From contig CAJLIR010000004.1 of NCBI GenBank assembly GCA_905206805.1, positions 28,613 through 92,612 of the forward strand: a stretch of 64,000 bases of DNA, written 5' to 3'. Position 1 is the first letter of the stretch; every line of letters begins with the position of its first letter. The position numbers were made by a program, and so were the translations under genes. The notes beneath the pieces are model-generated. The model saw only the letters and a list, made by a program, of their open reading frames with translations. It had not been told where the DNA came from and did not search any database. Positions 36,053-44,667 of the stretch are shown here, in pieces. The DNA is from an uncultured Caryophanales bacterium. GTDB taxonomy: Bacteria; Bacillota_I; Bacilli_A; RF39; UBA660.

Positions 36053-36365
36053 ATAACCACCTATAAAAATATATGAATGATTGGACAAAATATGAAAAAT
36101 CAAATAATTTTGTGTAAAAATATGTTAAATATAACATTATTTCAATTAATAAAATACTGTTGTGTGTTAAAATGTACTAAAATATATTTATAAAAAAATA
36201 ACACATATCCAAATTATAAATTTGATATTAATTAAAATGGTATATACAAATACTTTAATTTAAAAATTGTTAATAATGAAAAAAATAAATTATGACTAAA
36301 AAACAAATGCTAGAACAATTCTAATTTTTAAAATAATGTGATAAAATAGGCATAGGAGGTAATTT
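36053..36365. other. 313-bp divergent intergenic region
   Basis: It lies between dacB and the Tim44-like gene. Apart from the possible sigma-E site and a TAAAAT box (36342-36347) just ahead of AGGAGG on the plus strand, I see no gene or structure in it. Confidence 0.45.
36068..36095 (-). promoter_or_regulatory. Possible sigma-E-type promoter for dacB-spmAB
   Basis: TCATATT (36089-36095) and CATATATT (36068-36075) with 13-bp spacing approximate the B. subtilis sigma-E consensus (KMATATT / CATACAnT). The expected start point would fall almost on the dacB RBS, which counts against it, and AT-rich DNA gives chance matches. Confidence 0.3.
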
Positions 36366-37202
36366 ATGAAAAAATTTGTATTAACTTTGTCAATAATTTT
36401 TCTGTTATGTATTGGAGCAGTTTTTAAACCAAATTTAATAAAAGCCGATTCTGGTTTTGATTCTAGTTGGGATTCAGGTTCATCGGATTGGGGAAGCTCG
36501 TCAGATTGGGGTAGTTCAAGCTGGGATAGTTATGATTCAGATGGAGATTTAGATGGTTCGAGCATTTTCGTAATAATAATCATTACAATAATAATAATTG
36601 TTATTGTATCCATTATTTGTTCAAAAAAAGAAGGAAAATCAACCGAAATAGAATCTTATTCTAAACTTTCAGATGAGGAAATCCATGAATACATAAATGA
36701 CTTAGACATTGAAGCATTTAATAATACTGTTTTCAATAATTATAAACAAATTCAAGAAGCATGGATGAATTTTGACCTTGATTCAATCAGAAACTTAGTT
36801 AGTGATGAAATTTATAATATGTATTCAATGCAATTAAATACATTAAAAGTAAAATCACAAAAAAATATCATGAGTGATATAACATACATTAATAACTATA
36901 TAACAGATATAAATATAGACAATAACACACAAACTATAGAAACAATTTTAAAAGTATCTTGCTTTGATTATTTAGTGGACGATAAAAATAATGTAGTACG
37001 AGGTAATAAAAATATTAAAATGCACTATACGTATAAATTAACATTTACAAGAAAAGTTGAAAAACAAAATTTAAGACATTGTCCAAATTGTGGAGCAGAA
37101 CTAAGTATAAATTCAAGTGGAATTTGTAACTATTGTAAATCAACTATTATAAATAATGAAACAAATTGGATTATGACAAAAAAAGAAATGATTAAGCAAT
37201 AA
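36366..37202 (+). CDS. Membrane-anchored Tim44-like zinc-ribbon protein
   Basis: 278 residues: signal peptide, a low-complexity Ser/Trp/Asp/Gly stretch (about 30-62, repeats of SSDWGSS), a span (about 66-84), then a cytoplasmic Tim44-like domain (about 118-235, EAWMNFDLDSIRNLVSD) and a C-terminal zinc ribbon CPNCG...CNYC. This layout is common in Firmicutes Tim44-like proteins of unknown role. AGGAGG precedes the ATG. The next gene carries the same last two domains without the membrane part. Confidence 0.75.
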   Translation: MKKFVLTLSIIFLLCIGAVFKPNLIKADSGFDSSWDSGSSDWGSSSDWGSSSWDSYDSDGDLDGSSIFVIIIITIIIIVIVSIICSKKEGKSTEIESYSKLSDEEIHEYINDLDIEAFNNTVFNNYKQIQEAWMNFDLDSIRNLVSDEIYNMYSMQLNTLKVKSQKNIMSDITYINNYITDINIDNNTQTIETILKVSCFDYLVDDKNNVVRGNKNIKMHYTYKLTFTRKVEKQNLRHCPNCGAELSINSSGICNYCKSTIINNETNWIMTKKEMIKQ

Positions 37203-37229
37203 TAATTATCATGAGAAAGGAATCATAAT

Positions 37230-37769
37230 ATGTTAAATGAACTAATAGAATTGGATAGTACTTTTTCTGAAAGTAAATTTAAAACGAAAGTTGATAACAT
37301 TTTTGTTATGTTGCACATCTCAATAATGACAAATGACCTAGAAAGAGTTAAACATTTTTTAAGTAATGAAGTATATAAAAATTTTGAAGAAAGATTAAAA
37401 TATTTAAACAATAATAATCAAATTCAAATGTTTGATGAATTAAATGTAAAATCAACTGAAATAGAGGATATAGAAATAAATAACGAAACTTTTATTATAA
37501 AAGTAAAATTGGTATCTAGATATATGGATTATATTATAGATAAAAATACCAAAAAAATAATTAGTGGTAACAATTCAAATAGAATTCAAAAAGATAATTT
37601 TTTAACATTTACTAAAAAAAGAAATTTTAAAGAACAAGAAATGGTTAGAAAATGTCCATCTTGTGGAGCAAATATGGATGTAAATAATACAGGAAAATGT
37701 AAATACTGTGGAACAATTTATAACAATGCTGATTATGACTGGATTCTAACCAATATTGAAACAAAATAA
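37230..37769 (+). CDS. Soluble Tim44-like zinc-ribbon paralogue
   Basis: 179 residues. Tim44-like domain (about 20-125, NDLERVKHFLSNEVYKNF) and zinc ribbon CPSCG...CKYCG, matching the C-terminal two domains of the preceding protein, including the final NxADYDWILT / NETNWIMT block. It lacks signal and span, so it is cytoplasmic. Separated by 27 bp, with AGAAAGGA as RBS; the pair is a tandem duplication likely to form a membrane and a soluble partner. Confidence 0.7.
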   Translation: MLNELIELDSTFSESKFKTKVDNIFVMLHISIMTNDLERVKHFLSNEVYKNFEERLKYLNNNNQIQMFDELNVKSTEIEDIEINNETFIIKVKLVSRYMDYIIDKNTKKIISGNNSNRIQKDNFLTFTKKRNFKEQEMVRKCPSCGANMDVNNTGKCKYCGTIYNNADYDWILTNIETK

Positions 37770-37793
37770 AAATCCAATTACTTGGATTTTTTT
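37770..37793. terminator. Bidirectional terminator
   Basis: AAATCCAA-TTAC-TTGGATTTTTTT between the convergent genes ending at 37769 and 37778. Confidence 0.7.
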
Positions 37794-38695
37794 GTATACA
37801 TTATAGCGTTACCTTTTTGCCTAAAATCATTAACAGCAACATCATCAATTATTAAATTAGAAGCATCAAAAACATTATATACACATTCATTCGATTTATC
37901 ACTATTATATGCAGAATTAGACCAATAATAATTTAATAAAATAACACCATTTTCTTCTAGTTTATTTTTATCAATATTTTTAATTAAATCAATAAAACAT
38001 TTTTTATTTGATATGTAATCCAAAATATTAGACAAATTAATAAAGGAATAATTATTTTTATAAATATCATTTATATTAAAAATGTCTAAATTATTATAAA
38101 TAATGCTACAATCATCAATTTTTTTCTTTAATATTTCATAATTATTTAAATCCATATAAGGAATTCTTCTTACAACTAAATGATAGCTTCCCTCTTTGCT
38201 TAAAAAACAATAACGAAATTTTTCTTGATGTTCTGAAAAAAAATCATCCCAAAAATATTTAATTTCAACTTCATTTATACATTTAGAAATTTTTTTATAC
38301 TGTTCTAAACGATTATAATCATATGTTAAGAAATAGAAATTTCTAAATTCATCATATGAAAGGGCAGATACTGCATATTTTTTCAACATTAAATTATAAT
38401 ATGTCAATTTGTTTGAATCAAAAGTATCAATATGTTTTGCACCGTACAAAATAGCACTTAAAACTTGATCGCCAGAACCAGTAACAGTTAAAATATTTTT
38501 ATCTTTCATATTAATTTTTTCATAATAAGAGCGTAAATTTTCATTACTATATAAATAGCATGGAGACATTAAAGAAAATTTATCAGAACTTTTTGCCCAA
38601 TCAAGTATTCTTAAATAATCACTTTTATTAGTACTAGATTGTTTTTTTATCATATTTAATAGCATTTTAATATCTTTATAAACTTGTTTATCCAT
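37778..38695 (-). CDS. DUF3419-like SAM-dependent transferase
   Basis: 305 residues. NILTVTGSGDQVLSAILYGA followed by DTFDSN looks like the SAM-binding motif I/II of Rossmann methyltransferase-like proteins, in the form used by DUF3419 proteins (aminocarboxypropyl transferases of betaine-lipid synthesis and relatives). Substrate unknown. GAGGGG precedes the ATG. Confidence 0.6.
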   Translation of the reverse strand: MDKQVYKDIKMLLNMIKKQSSTNKSDYLRILDWAKSSDKFSLMSPCYLYSNENLRSYYEKINMKDKNILTVTGSGDQVLSAILYGAKHIDTFDSNKLTYYNLMLKKYAVSALSYDEFRNFYFLTYDYNRLEQYKKISKCINEVEIKYFWDDFFSEHQEKFRYCFLSKEGSYHLVVRRIPYMDLNNYEILKKKIDDCSIIYNNLDIFNINDIYKNNYSFINLSNILDYISNKKCFIDLIKNIDKNKLEENGVILLNYYWSNSAYNSDKSNECVYNVFDASNLIIDDVAVNDFRQKGNAIMYTKKSK

Positions 38696-38768
38696 AAACC
38701 CCTCGCTTTTTTTCCAATTATTATAGCACTTAAAAAATTTTTTGCAAGAAAAAAATAGATTACTCTAT

Positions 38769-39314
38769 TTAATATTCATATATACCTAAAATTTTATCTT
38801 CATCAATACTAGAAATATCATTTAATTCCCACTTATCATCAATTTTTGTTAAATTTAATTCTAAAGTATATTTAACCTTATCTTTAACATTTTCAAATTC
38901 AGATAAACGATAACTTATAAATTTTTCATCACTAAACTTATTATCATCATCTAAAAATTCATCTGGATGATTTTTAACATATTCATCTACACTAGCTTTT
39001 TTCTTTGAATAATCGTAAACTTCAATTTCAACTGTTACAACTGCTGTATCGCCATTTACAACTTCATCCTTAATATCATAAGTTAAATTCTTATAATGTT
39101 TTTTCATAATTTCTTTATATTTTTCTTTTTGATCATTTGTCATCGTATTATCATTTTTTAAAACATTATCTAAATCATCTATAACTTTTTGATTTAAAGT
39201 TTGATAATTCATAAAAAACATTTCAACTTGTTTTGTAGGTGTATTATTTAATTTTTCACCACATCCTGTAAATAATATAAAAGATAAAATTATCGGTACA
39301 ATTATTTTTTTCAT
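38769..39314 (-). CDS. Lipoprotein of unknown function
   Basis: 181 residues, lipobox LFTGCG, then an NTF2-like alpha/beta domain (helical start, strands DTAVVTVEIEVYDYS and KYTLELNLTKIDDKWELND). This is the pattern of DUF4878/DUF5105-type lipoproteins, but I cannot decide between them. RBS GGAGGG. Located just downstream of aspS. Confidence 0.65.
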   Translation of the reverse strand: MKKIIVPIILSFILFTGCGEKLNNTPTKQVEMFFMNYQTLNQKVIDDLDNVLKNDNTMTNDQKEKYKEIMKKHYKNLTYDIKDEVVNGDTAVVTVEIEVYDYSKKKASVDEYVKNHPDEFLDDDNKFSDEKFISYRLSEFENVKDKVKYTLELNLTKIDDKWELNDISSIDEDKILGIYEY

Positions 39315-39359
39315 ATATTCCCTCCATTTTTATAATGGAAATATAAAAATTTTTTATAC

Positions 39360-39388
39360 AAAAAAATGTAAAAATTAATTTACATTTT
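39360..39388 (-). terminator. Terminator of gatCAB-aspS
   Basis: Minus-strand AAATGTAAA / TTTACATTT stem with a T-run, beginning at the aspS stop codon. Confidence 0.7.
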
Positions 39389-41135
39389 ATCTAACTTTAA
39401 TATGAACTTCTCTTAATTGTTTTTCACTTATTTCAGTAGGAGAACCCATTAACATATCAGTACCACTTGCTGTCATAGGGAAAGCTATAGTTTCACGAAT
39501 ACTTACTTCATCTTTAAGAAGCATTAACATACGATCAATACCTATTGCCATACCAGCATGTGGAGGTGCCCCATATTGAAATGCAGTATATAATGACTTA
39601 AATTTATCCTTTAATGTTTCTTCATCATATCCAGCAATTTCAAAAGCCTTCTTCATAATTTCTATATCATGATTTCTAACAGCTCCACTAACAAGTTCAA
39701 TACCATTACATACAAAATCATATTGATAAGCTAAAACTTCACCAGGTTCTTTATTTAATAAACTATCCATTCCACCTTGAGGCATACTAAATGGATTATG
39801 AGTAAATACATATTTTCTCTCTTCTTCATCAAATTCAAACATTGGGAAATCATTTATTATACAAAATTCATATTTGTTTGGATCTAACAAATCTAATCTA
39901 CGACCTAATTCTAAACGAATTTGACCGGCTTGTTTACTTGCTTGTAATTCACTTCTATCAGCTATAAAGAATAATACACTACCAACATTTAATGATGCTC
40001 TTTCAATTAAATTATTTTTATCTTCATCTGTTAAAAATTTATCAATTGGTCCTTTAAAAGACATATCATCTTCTACAGTAATATAACCAATACCAGGCAT
40101 ACCAATACTTTTAGCATAATCAACTACCTCATTAAACCAACTATTAGATTTACTTGCTAAATCGGGAACCATAATACCTCTTACAGTAACACCTTTAAAT
40201 GGTTTAAAACTAGAATTAACAAAGATATCACTTAAATCTATTATTTCAAATGGAATTCTTAAATCTGGTTTATCACTTCCATATTTAAGCATTGCTTCAC
40301 GAAATGGTATTCTTCTAAAAGGAGGTTCAGATATTTGTTTATCACTAAATTTATGGAAAACATCTTTAAAAATTTTCTCACCAACTGAGTAAACATCTTC
40401 CTCAGTAGCAAAAGCCATTTCTAAATCTAATTGATAAAATTCTCCATATACTCTATCTGCCCTTGCATCCTCATCTCTAAAACAAGGAGCTACTTGAAAA
40501 TATCTATCAAATCCACTTACCATTAATAATTGTTTAAAAATTTGTGGTGCTTGTGGTAGAGCATAAAATTTACCATGAAAAAGTCTTGATGGAACAACAA
40601 AATCTCTAGCACCTTCTGGAGAAGAAGCTGTTAAAATAGGTGTTTGAATTTCAGTAAAATTCATACTTTCCATTTCATTTCTTAAAAAATTAATAACTTT
40701 AGATCTAAAAATAATATTATCATGTACTTTTTTATTTCTTAAATCCAAATAACGATATTTAAGTCTTGTTTCTTCATTTACTTCACGTGAAGTAATTACT
40801 TCAAATGGTAAAACATTTTTACATTTACCTAAAACCTCAATACTATCAACAACAACTTCAACTTCTCCACTAGCAATACGTGGATTGTAATCTTCTTCAT
40901 TACGTTTTCTAACATTTCCAGTTAAAGTGATAGCTGATTCACGAGTTAATCCCTCAAATATAGAATTATCGTTACTTACAACTTGAACAGTACCATGTTC
41001 ATCTCTAATATCTAAAAATATAACTCCACCATGGTCTCTAATATTTTCAATCCAACCAGCAATTTTAACAGAATTACCTATTGAATCATTATTAATATCA
41101 CCACAGTAACAATTTCTGTATATATTCTCTTTCAT
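39387..41135 (-). CDS. aspS: Aspartyl-tRNA synthetase (bacterial type, likely non-discriminating)
   Basis: 582 residues: anticodon-binding OB fold at the N-terminus, class II core with FRDEDARADR (motif 2), the bacterial GAD insertion, and GIGIDRMLMLL-type motif 3 (here AIGIDRMLML near 530). Last gene of the T-box / tRNA-Asn / gatCAB operon. In organisms without AsnRS, AspRS mischarges tRNA-Asn with Asp for GatCAB to amidate, so linkage to GatCAB and tRNA-Asn suggests a non-discriminating enzyme; no residue I can check settles this. RBS GAGGTAA. Confidence 0.93.
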   Translation of the reverse strand: MKENIYRNCYCGDINNDSIGNSVKIAGWIENIRDHGGVIFLDIRDEHGTVQVVSNDNSIFEGLTRESAITLTGNVRKRNEEDYNPRIASGEVEVVVDSIEVLGKCKNVLPFEVITSREVNEETRLKYRYLDLRNKKVHDNIIFRSKVINFLRNEMESMNFTEIQTPILTASSPEGARDFVVPSRLFHGKFYALPQAPQIFKQLLMVSGFDRYFQVAPCFRDEDARADRVYGEFYQLDLEMAFATEEDVYSVGEKIFKDVFHKFSDKQISEPPFRRIPFREAMLKYGSDKPDLRIPFEIIDLSDIFVNSSFKPFKGVTVRGIMVPDLASKSNSWFNEVVDYAKSIGMPGIGYITVEDDMSFKGPIDKFLTDEDKNNLIERASLNVGSVLFFIADRSELQASKQAGQIRLELGRRLDLLDPNKYEFCIINDFPMFEFDEEERKYVFTHNPFSMPQGGMDSLLNKEPGEVLAYQYDFVCNGIELVSGAVRNHDIEIMKKAFEIAGYDEETLKDKFKSLYTAFQYGAPPHAGMAIGIDRMLMLLKDEVSIRETIAFPMTASGTDMLMGSPTEISEKQLREVHIKVR

Positions 41136-41137
41136 AA

Positions 41138-42598
41138 TTACCTCTTTTCAATTTCGCTAATCATCATTTCTCTTGTCATTGCTGGATTAGCTTGTCCTTT
41201 AGTTTTTTTCATTACTTGACCAACTAAAAAATCAACTATATTAGTTCTACCTTGTTTATATGTATCAATACTTTCTGGATGTTCGTTTAATACTTCAGTA
41301 ACAATACTTAATATTTCTTCAGTTCCACCAATTTGTTTAATACCTAATTCTTCAACAATAACACTAGGTTCTTTTTGGTCTTCTAATGATTTATAAAATA
41401 CTTCTTTACTTTGTTTAGATGAAATTTTACCATCTTCAACCATTTTAATTAATTCAACTAGCATCTTTGGAGTAAAAAATAACTCATCGATACTTAATTC
41501 ATTTTTATTTAAAAAACCTAATATTATACTTGTAATCCAGTTTGAAGCAGATTTTGGATTTGCTCCTAATTTAATAGTTTCTTCAAAATAATCAGCAACA
41601 TTCTTTTCTTTTACTAAAATTTTAGCATCATAACTAGTTAAACCAAATTCATTAATATATTTTTCTTTTCTTTCTGGAGCAAGTAATGGTATAGAAGCTT
41701 TAATACTCTCTAACCAATCTTTAGATAACTTAAATTTTGGTAAATTTGGTTCAATAAAATATTTATAATCAATTGCGTCAACTTTACTACGCATATAAAT
41801 AGTAGTGCCAGATTCCTCATCCCAACGTCTTGTTTGTTGTTCCATAGAATCATATTCACCAGACTCTTTTAATTCAATTTGTCTTTCAAGTTCAAAGTTA
41901 ATTGCGTCCCTTACTCCACCAAATGAGTTAACATTTTTAATTTCAACCTTAGTTCCCCAATTTTCTTCCTTAGTTTCATCTAAATTTTCATCCATAATAG
42001 AAACGTTAACATCACATCTAATTTGACCTTTTTTACTATCAGCTTCACTAATACCAGCATATTGGTAAATAGATCTCATTGTTTCAAGGAAAGCTACAGC
42101 TTCATTTGCAGAACGAAAATCTGGATAAGTAACAAGTTCAAGTAAAGGTACTCCTGCTCTATTATAATCGATTGTTGATACAGTAGCATAGTGATCAGTA
42201 CTTGCGGCATCTTCTTCAAGGTGAATATTATTAATTCTTACAGTTTTTAACTCATCACCACATTCATAAGTAAGTTCACCATAAATTCCAACAGGTGCAG
42301 GTTTTGTTTCTTGTGTAATTTGAAAACCTTTTGGTAAATCTGGATAATAATAATTTTTTCTTTCAAAATAAATATATTCAGGCTGCTTACAATTTAAAAT
42401 AATACTTGCCATTAAAGCTTTTTTTATAGCTTCTTTATTTACAACTGGAAGTGTTCCTGGAAAAGCCATATCAACTGGTCTAATATTACTATTTGGAATA
42501 TCACTATAACTATTTCTAGCACCAGAGAAAACTTTAGTATTAGTTTCACTAATTTCACAGTGCATTTCTAGTCCAATAAGAACTTTATATCCATTCAT
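41138..42598 (-). CDS. gatB: Asp/Glu-tRNA amidotransferase subunit B
   Basis: 486 residues: cradle domain starting YKVLIGLEMH, with RNNYYYPDLPKGFQITQ-like and GVPLLELVT motifs, and a C-terminal YqeY-like tail (VGQVMKKTKGQANP). GatB carries the kinase/amination site and binds the mischarged tRNA. It overlaps gatA at TAATG and is preceded by GAGGTG. Confidence 0.96.
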   Translation of the reverse strand: MNGYKVLIGLEMHCEISETNTKVFSGARNSYSDIPNSNIRPVDMAFPGTLPVVNKEAIKKALMASIILNCKQPEYIYFERKNYYYPDLPKGFQITQETKPAPVGIYGELTYECGDELKTVRINNIHLEEDAASTDHYATVSTIDYNRAGVPLLELVTYPDFRSANEAVAFLETMRSIYQYAGISEADSKKGQIRCDVNVSIMDENLDETKEENWGTKVEIKNVNSFGGVRDAINFELERQIELKESGEYDSMEQQTRRWDEESGTTIYMRSKVDAIDYKYFIEPNLPKFKLSKDWLESIKASIPLLAPERKEKYINEFGLTSYDAKILVKEKNVADYFEETIKLGANPKSASNWITSIILGFLNKNELSIDELFFTPKMLVELIKMVEDGKISSKQSKEVFYKSLEDQKEPSVIVEELGIKQIGGTEEILSIVTEVLNEHPESIDTYKQGRTNIVDFLVGQVMKKTKGQANPAMTREMMISEIEKR

Positions 42599-44055
42599 TA
42601 TTTACACCTCTTTGCTATTTGATTTTTATAATCCATAGAATTTTCTAATGCATAAGCAATATTCAAAACATTAATATCATCATAACAATTACCAGTAATA
42701 TTAACACCAACAGGCAATCCATCTACAAAACCGTTTGGTATAGTGATTGAAGGAAAACCACCAAAATTTCCAATTTGTAAATGTTCCTCTAAAACAGCAG
42801 TATTTTCATCTAATATATCTAGTGAACCATCCAAGTGTTTTGCAGGACCACTTCCAACTGGTAAAATAACCGCATCATATTTTTCATATAATTTTTTCCA
42901 TTCATCAACTAATAATCTTCTTACACGTTGTGCATTAAAAAAATAACGATTTTTGTTTTGAGCTTGTAATACATAAGAACCAATTACAAATCTTCTTTTA
43001 ATAAGTGGAGAAAAACCTACTGTACGATAATTTTTCATCATTTCAATATAATTTTTTCCCTCTCCACGTGGTCCAAAAATAATACCAGTTAAATTTGACA
43101 TATTACTTGTTGCTTCCGCACAAGAAATAACTACATATACACTTGCTACAGCATTAAGAAGTTTTTTATCAATTGAAACTTCTTCAATTTCCATACCAAG
43201 ACTCTTACATTTATCAAGTGTTTTCTTAAAATTTTCTAAATGCTCTCTTAATTCACTACTTGCATTAGGATAATTTTCTATATCACAAATTTCTTTAACA
43301 TAACATAACTTTTTACCTTTAACATCAGAATTTAAAGAATCATATAAATGAATATCACTTGAATCCCAACTAGTCATATCATTTTTATCGATTCCCTTCA
43401 TATTATCTACAACAATTGCTGCATCTTCTACAGATCTAGATAACACGCCGCAATGATCTAGGCTACTAGCAAATGGAAAAAGCCCATAACGAGAAATCAT
43501 TCCATAAGTTGGTTTATAACCTACAATTCCACAATATGCAGCAGGTTTTCTAATAGAGTCTCCTGTATCAGATCCAGTTGCATAAGGATATACTCCAGCC
43601 GCAACAGCGCAAGCACTACCTGCACTAGATCCAGCACACATACGAGCATTATCCCAAGGATTTTTTACAACTCCAGTATGACCTGTAGTACCAGTTCCAC
43701 CCATACCAAATTCATCAAGTACAGTTTTATTAACAGGAACAGCTCCTGATGCTTCTAGATTTGAAATAGCAGTTGCTGTAAAAAAAGGCACATAATCTTT
43801 AAGTGTATTAGATGAACCAGTACTAAGAATTCCTTTTGTACTATAATTATCTTTAATACCATATGGAATACCAGATAATAAATTCTCTGTTACGCCACAC
43901 CCTTTAGCATCATCTAAAATTGTAACAAAAGCATTACACTTATCTTGTACTAAGTGAGACTTTTCTAAAGATTCTTTAACTAATTCATCACTAGTAACAT
44001 CACCATTAATTAATGCTTCATGAATTTCTTTTATTGTTTTATCCATATAACTCAT
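42598..44055 (-). CDS. gatA: Asp/Glu-tRNA amidotransferase subunit A (glutaminase)
   Basis: 485 residues. Amidase-signature motifs are clear: GIPYGIKDNYSTKG (catalytic Lys), CAGSSAGSACAVAAG (cis-Ser) and GSDTGDSIRKPAAYCG (nucleophile Ser). GatA frees ammonia from Gln and channels it to GatB. The gene starts 2 bp after gatC with GGTGG as RBS. Confidence 0.96.
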   Translation of the reverse strand: MSYMDKTIKEIHEALINGDVTSDELVKESLEKSHLVQDKCNAFVTILDDAKGCGVTENLLSGIPYGIKDNYSTKGILSTGSSNTLKDYVPFFTATAISNLEASGAVPVNKTVLDEFGMGGTGTTGHTGVVKNPWDNARMCAGSSAGSACAVAAGVYPYATGSDTGDSIRKPAAYCGIVGYKPTYGMISRYGLFPFASSLDHCGVLSRSVEDAAIVVDNMKGIDKNDMTSWDSSDIHLYDSLNSDVKGKKLCYVKEICDIENYPNASSELREHLENFKKTLDKCKSLGMEIEEVSIDKKLLNAVASVYVVISCAEATSNMSNLTGIIFGPRGEGKNYIEMMKNYRTVGFSPLIKRRFVIGSYVLQAQNKNRYFFNAQRVRRLLVDEWKKLYEKYDAVILPVGSGPAKHLDGSLDILDENTAVLEEHLQIGNFGGFPSITIPNGFVDGLPVGVNITGNCYDDINVLNIAYALENSMDYKNQIAKRCK

Positions 44056-44056
44056 A

Positions 44057-44356
44057 TTATTCCACCACCCTTGGTACTTCTACTTCACGATCATTATAAA
44101 CATCGCAATTTTGTAATAAATCTTCAATTGGTACAGATTCTTCTACCTCATCCTCTCTAAGTTCAAAAGAAAAATCATCCAAACACCATGACATTGGTTC
44201 GACATTTTCAATATTTGGTATTTCATTAATTATATCAATATTTTTATCAATGATTTCAAATTCGTCTAATACCATTTTATTTTCTTCTTCAGTTAAGCCT
44301 ATAAGCAATTTATCTGCATAGTCATCAACCATTTTTTTAGTAAATTTACTACTCAT
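44057..44356 (-). CDS. gatC: Asp/Glu-tRNA amidotransferase subunit C
   Basis: 99 residues, the normal GatC size; VENVEPMSWCLDDF-like stretch (NVEPM...) and an acidic tail are typical. It holds GatA and GatB together. The ATG at 44354-44356 has AAGGAGG 8 nt upstream; an in-frame start further upstream has no RBS and lies in the hairpin. Confidence 0.93.
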   Translation of the reverse strand: MSSKFTKKMVDDYADKLLIGLTEEENKMVLDEFEIIDKNIDIINEIPNIENVEPMSWCLDDFSFELREDEVEESVPIEDLLQNCDVYNDREVEVPRVVE

Positions 44357-44372
44357 AAAAAATCCTCCTTTA

Positions 44373-44408
44373 AATAAAAAATTTCTGAAAAACAAAATTC
44401 AGAAATTT
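44373..44408 (-). terminator. Terminator-like hairpin between tRNA-Asn array and gatC
   Basis: Minus-strand AAATTTCTGAA / TTCAGAAATTT stem followed by TTTATTT, placed between the last tRNA-Asn and the gatC RBS. It may terminate part of the transcripts, or stabilise the 3' end after tRNA processing. Confidence 0.55.
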
Positions 44409-44420
44409 AAATAACAAATA

Positions 44421-44496
44421 TGGCGCCTGATGTAGGACTCGGACCTACGACCTGCCGGTTAACAGCCGGATGCTCTACCAACTGAGCTAATCAGGC
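44421..44496 (-). tRNA. tRNA-Asn (GTT), third in the array
   Basis: 76 nt with encoded CCA. Anticodon loop CTGTTAA (GTT), acceptor GCCTGAT / ATCAGGC (G1-C72), discriminator G73, T-loop TCCGAGT with C at 55, T27-C43 mismatch at the top of the anticodon stem. Confidence 0.93.
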
Positions 44497-44502
44497 AATA
44501 AG

Positions 44503-44578
44503 TGGCGCTCAATGTAGGACTCGGACCTACGACCTGCCGGTTAACAGCCGGATGCTCTACCAACTGAGCTAATTGAGC
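44503..44578 (-). tRNA. tRNA-Asn (GTT), second in the array
   Basis: 76 nt with encoded CCA. The body is identical to the third copy, but the acceptor is GCTCAAT / ATTGAGC, with both strands changed together. G1-C72, G73 and T-loop TCCGAGT are retained. Confidence 0.93.
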
Positions 44579-44583
44579 AATAA

Positions 44584-44659
44584 TGGCGCCTGATGTAGGA
44601 CTCGGACCTACGACCTACCGGTTAACAGCCGGGTGCTCTACCAACTGAGCTAATCAGGC
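44584..44659 (-). tRNA. tRNA-Asn (GTT), first in the array
   Basis: 76 nt with encoded CCA. Acceptor GCCTGAT / ATCAGGC as in copy three; the anticodon stem carries C27 with T43 (mismatch). T-loop TCCGAGT. It starts 9 bp past the T-run of the T-box terminator. Confidence 0.93.
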
Positions 44660-44667
44660 AAAAATAA

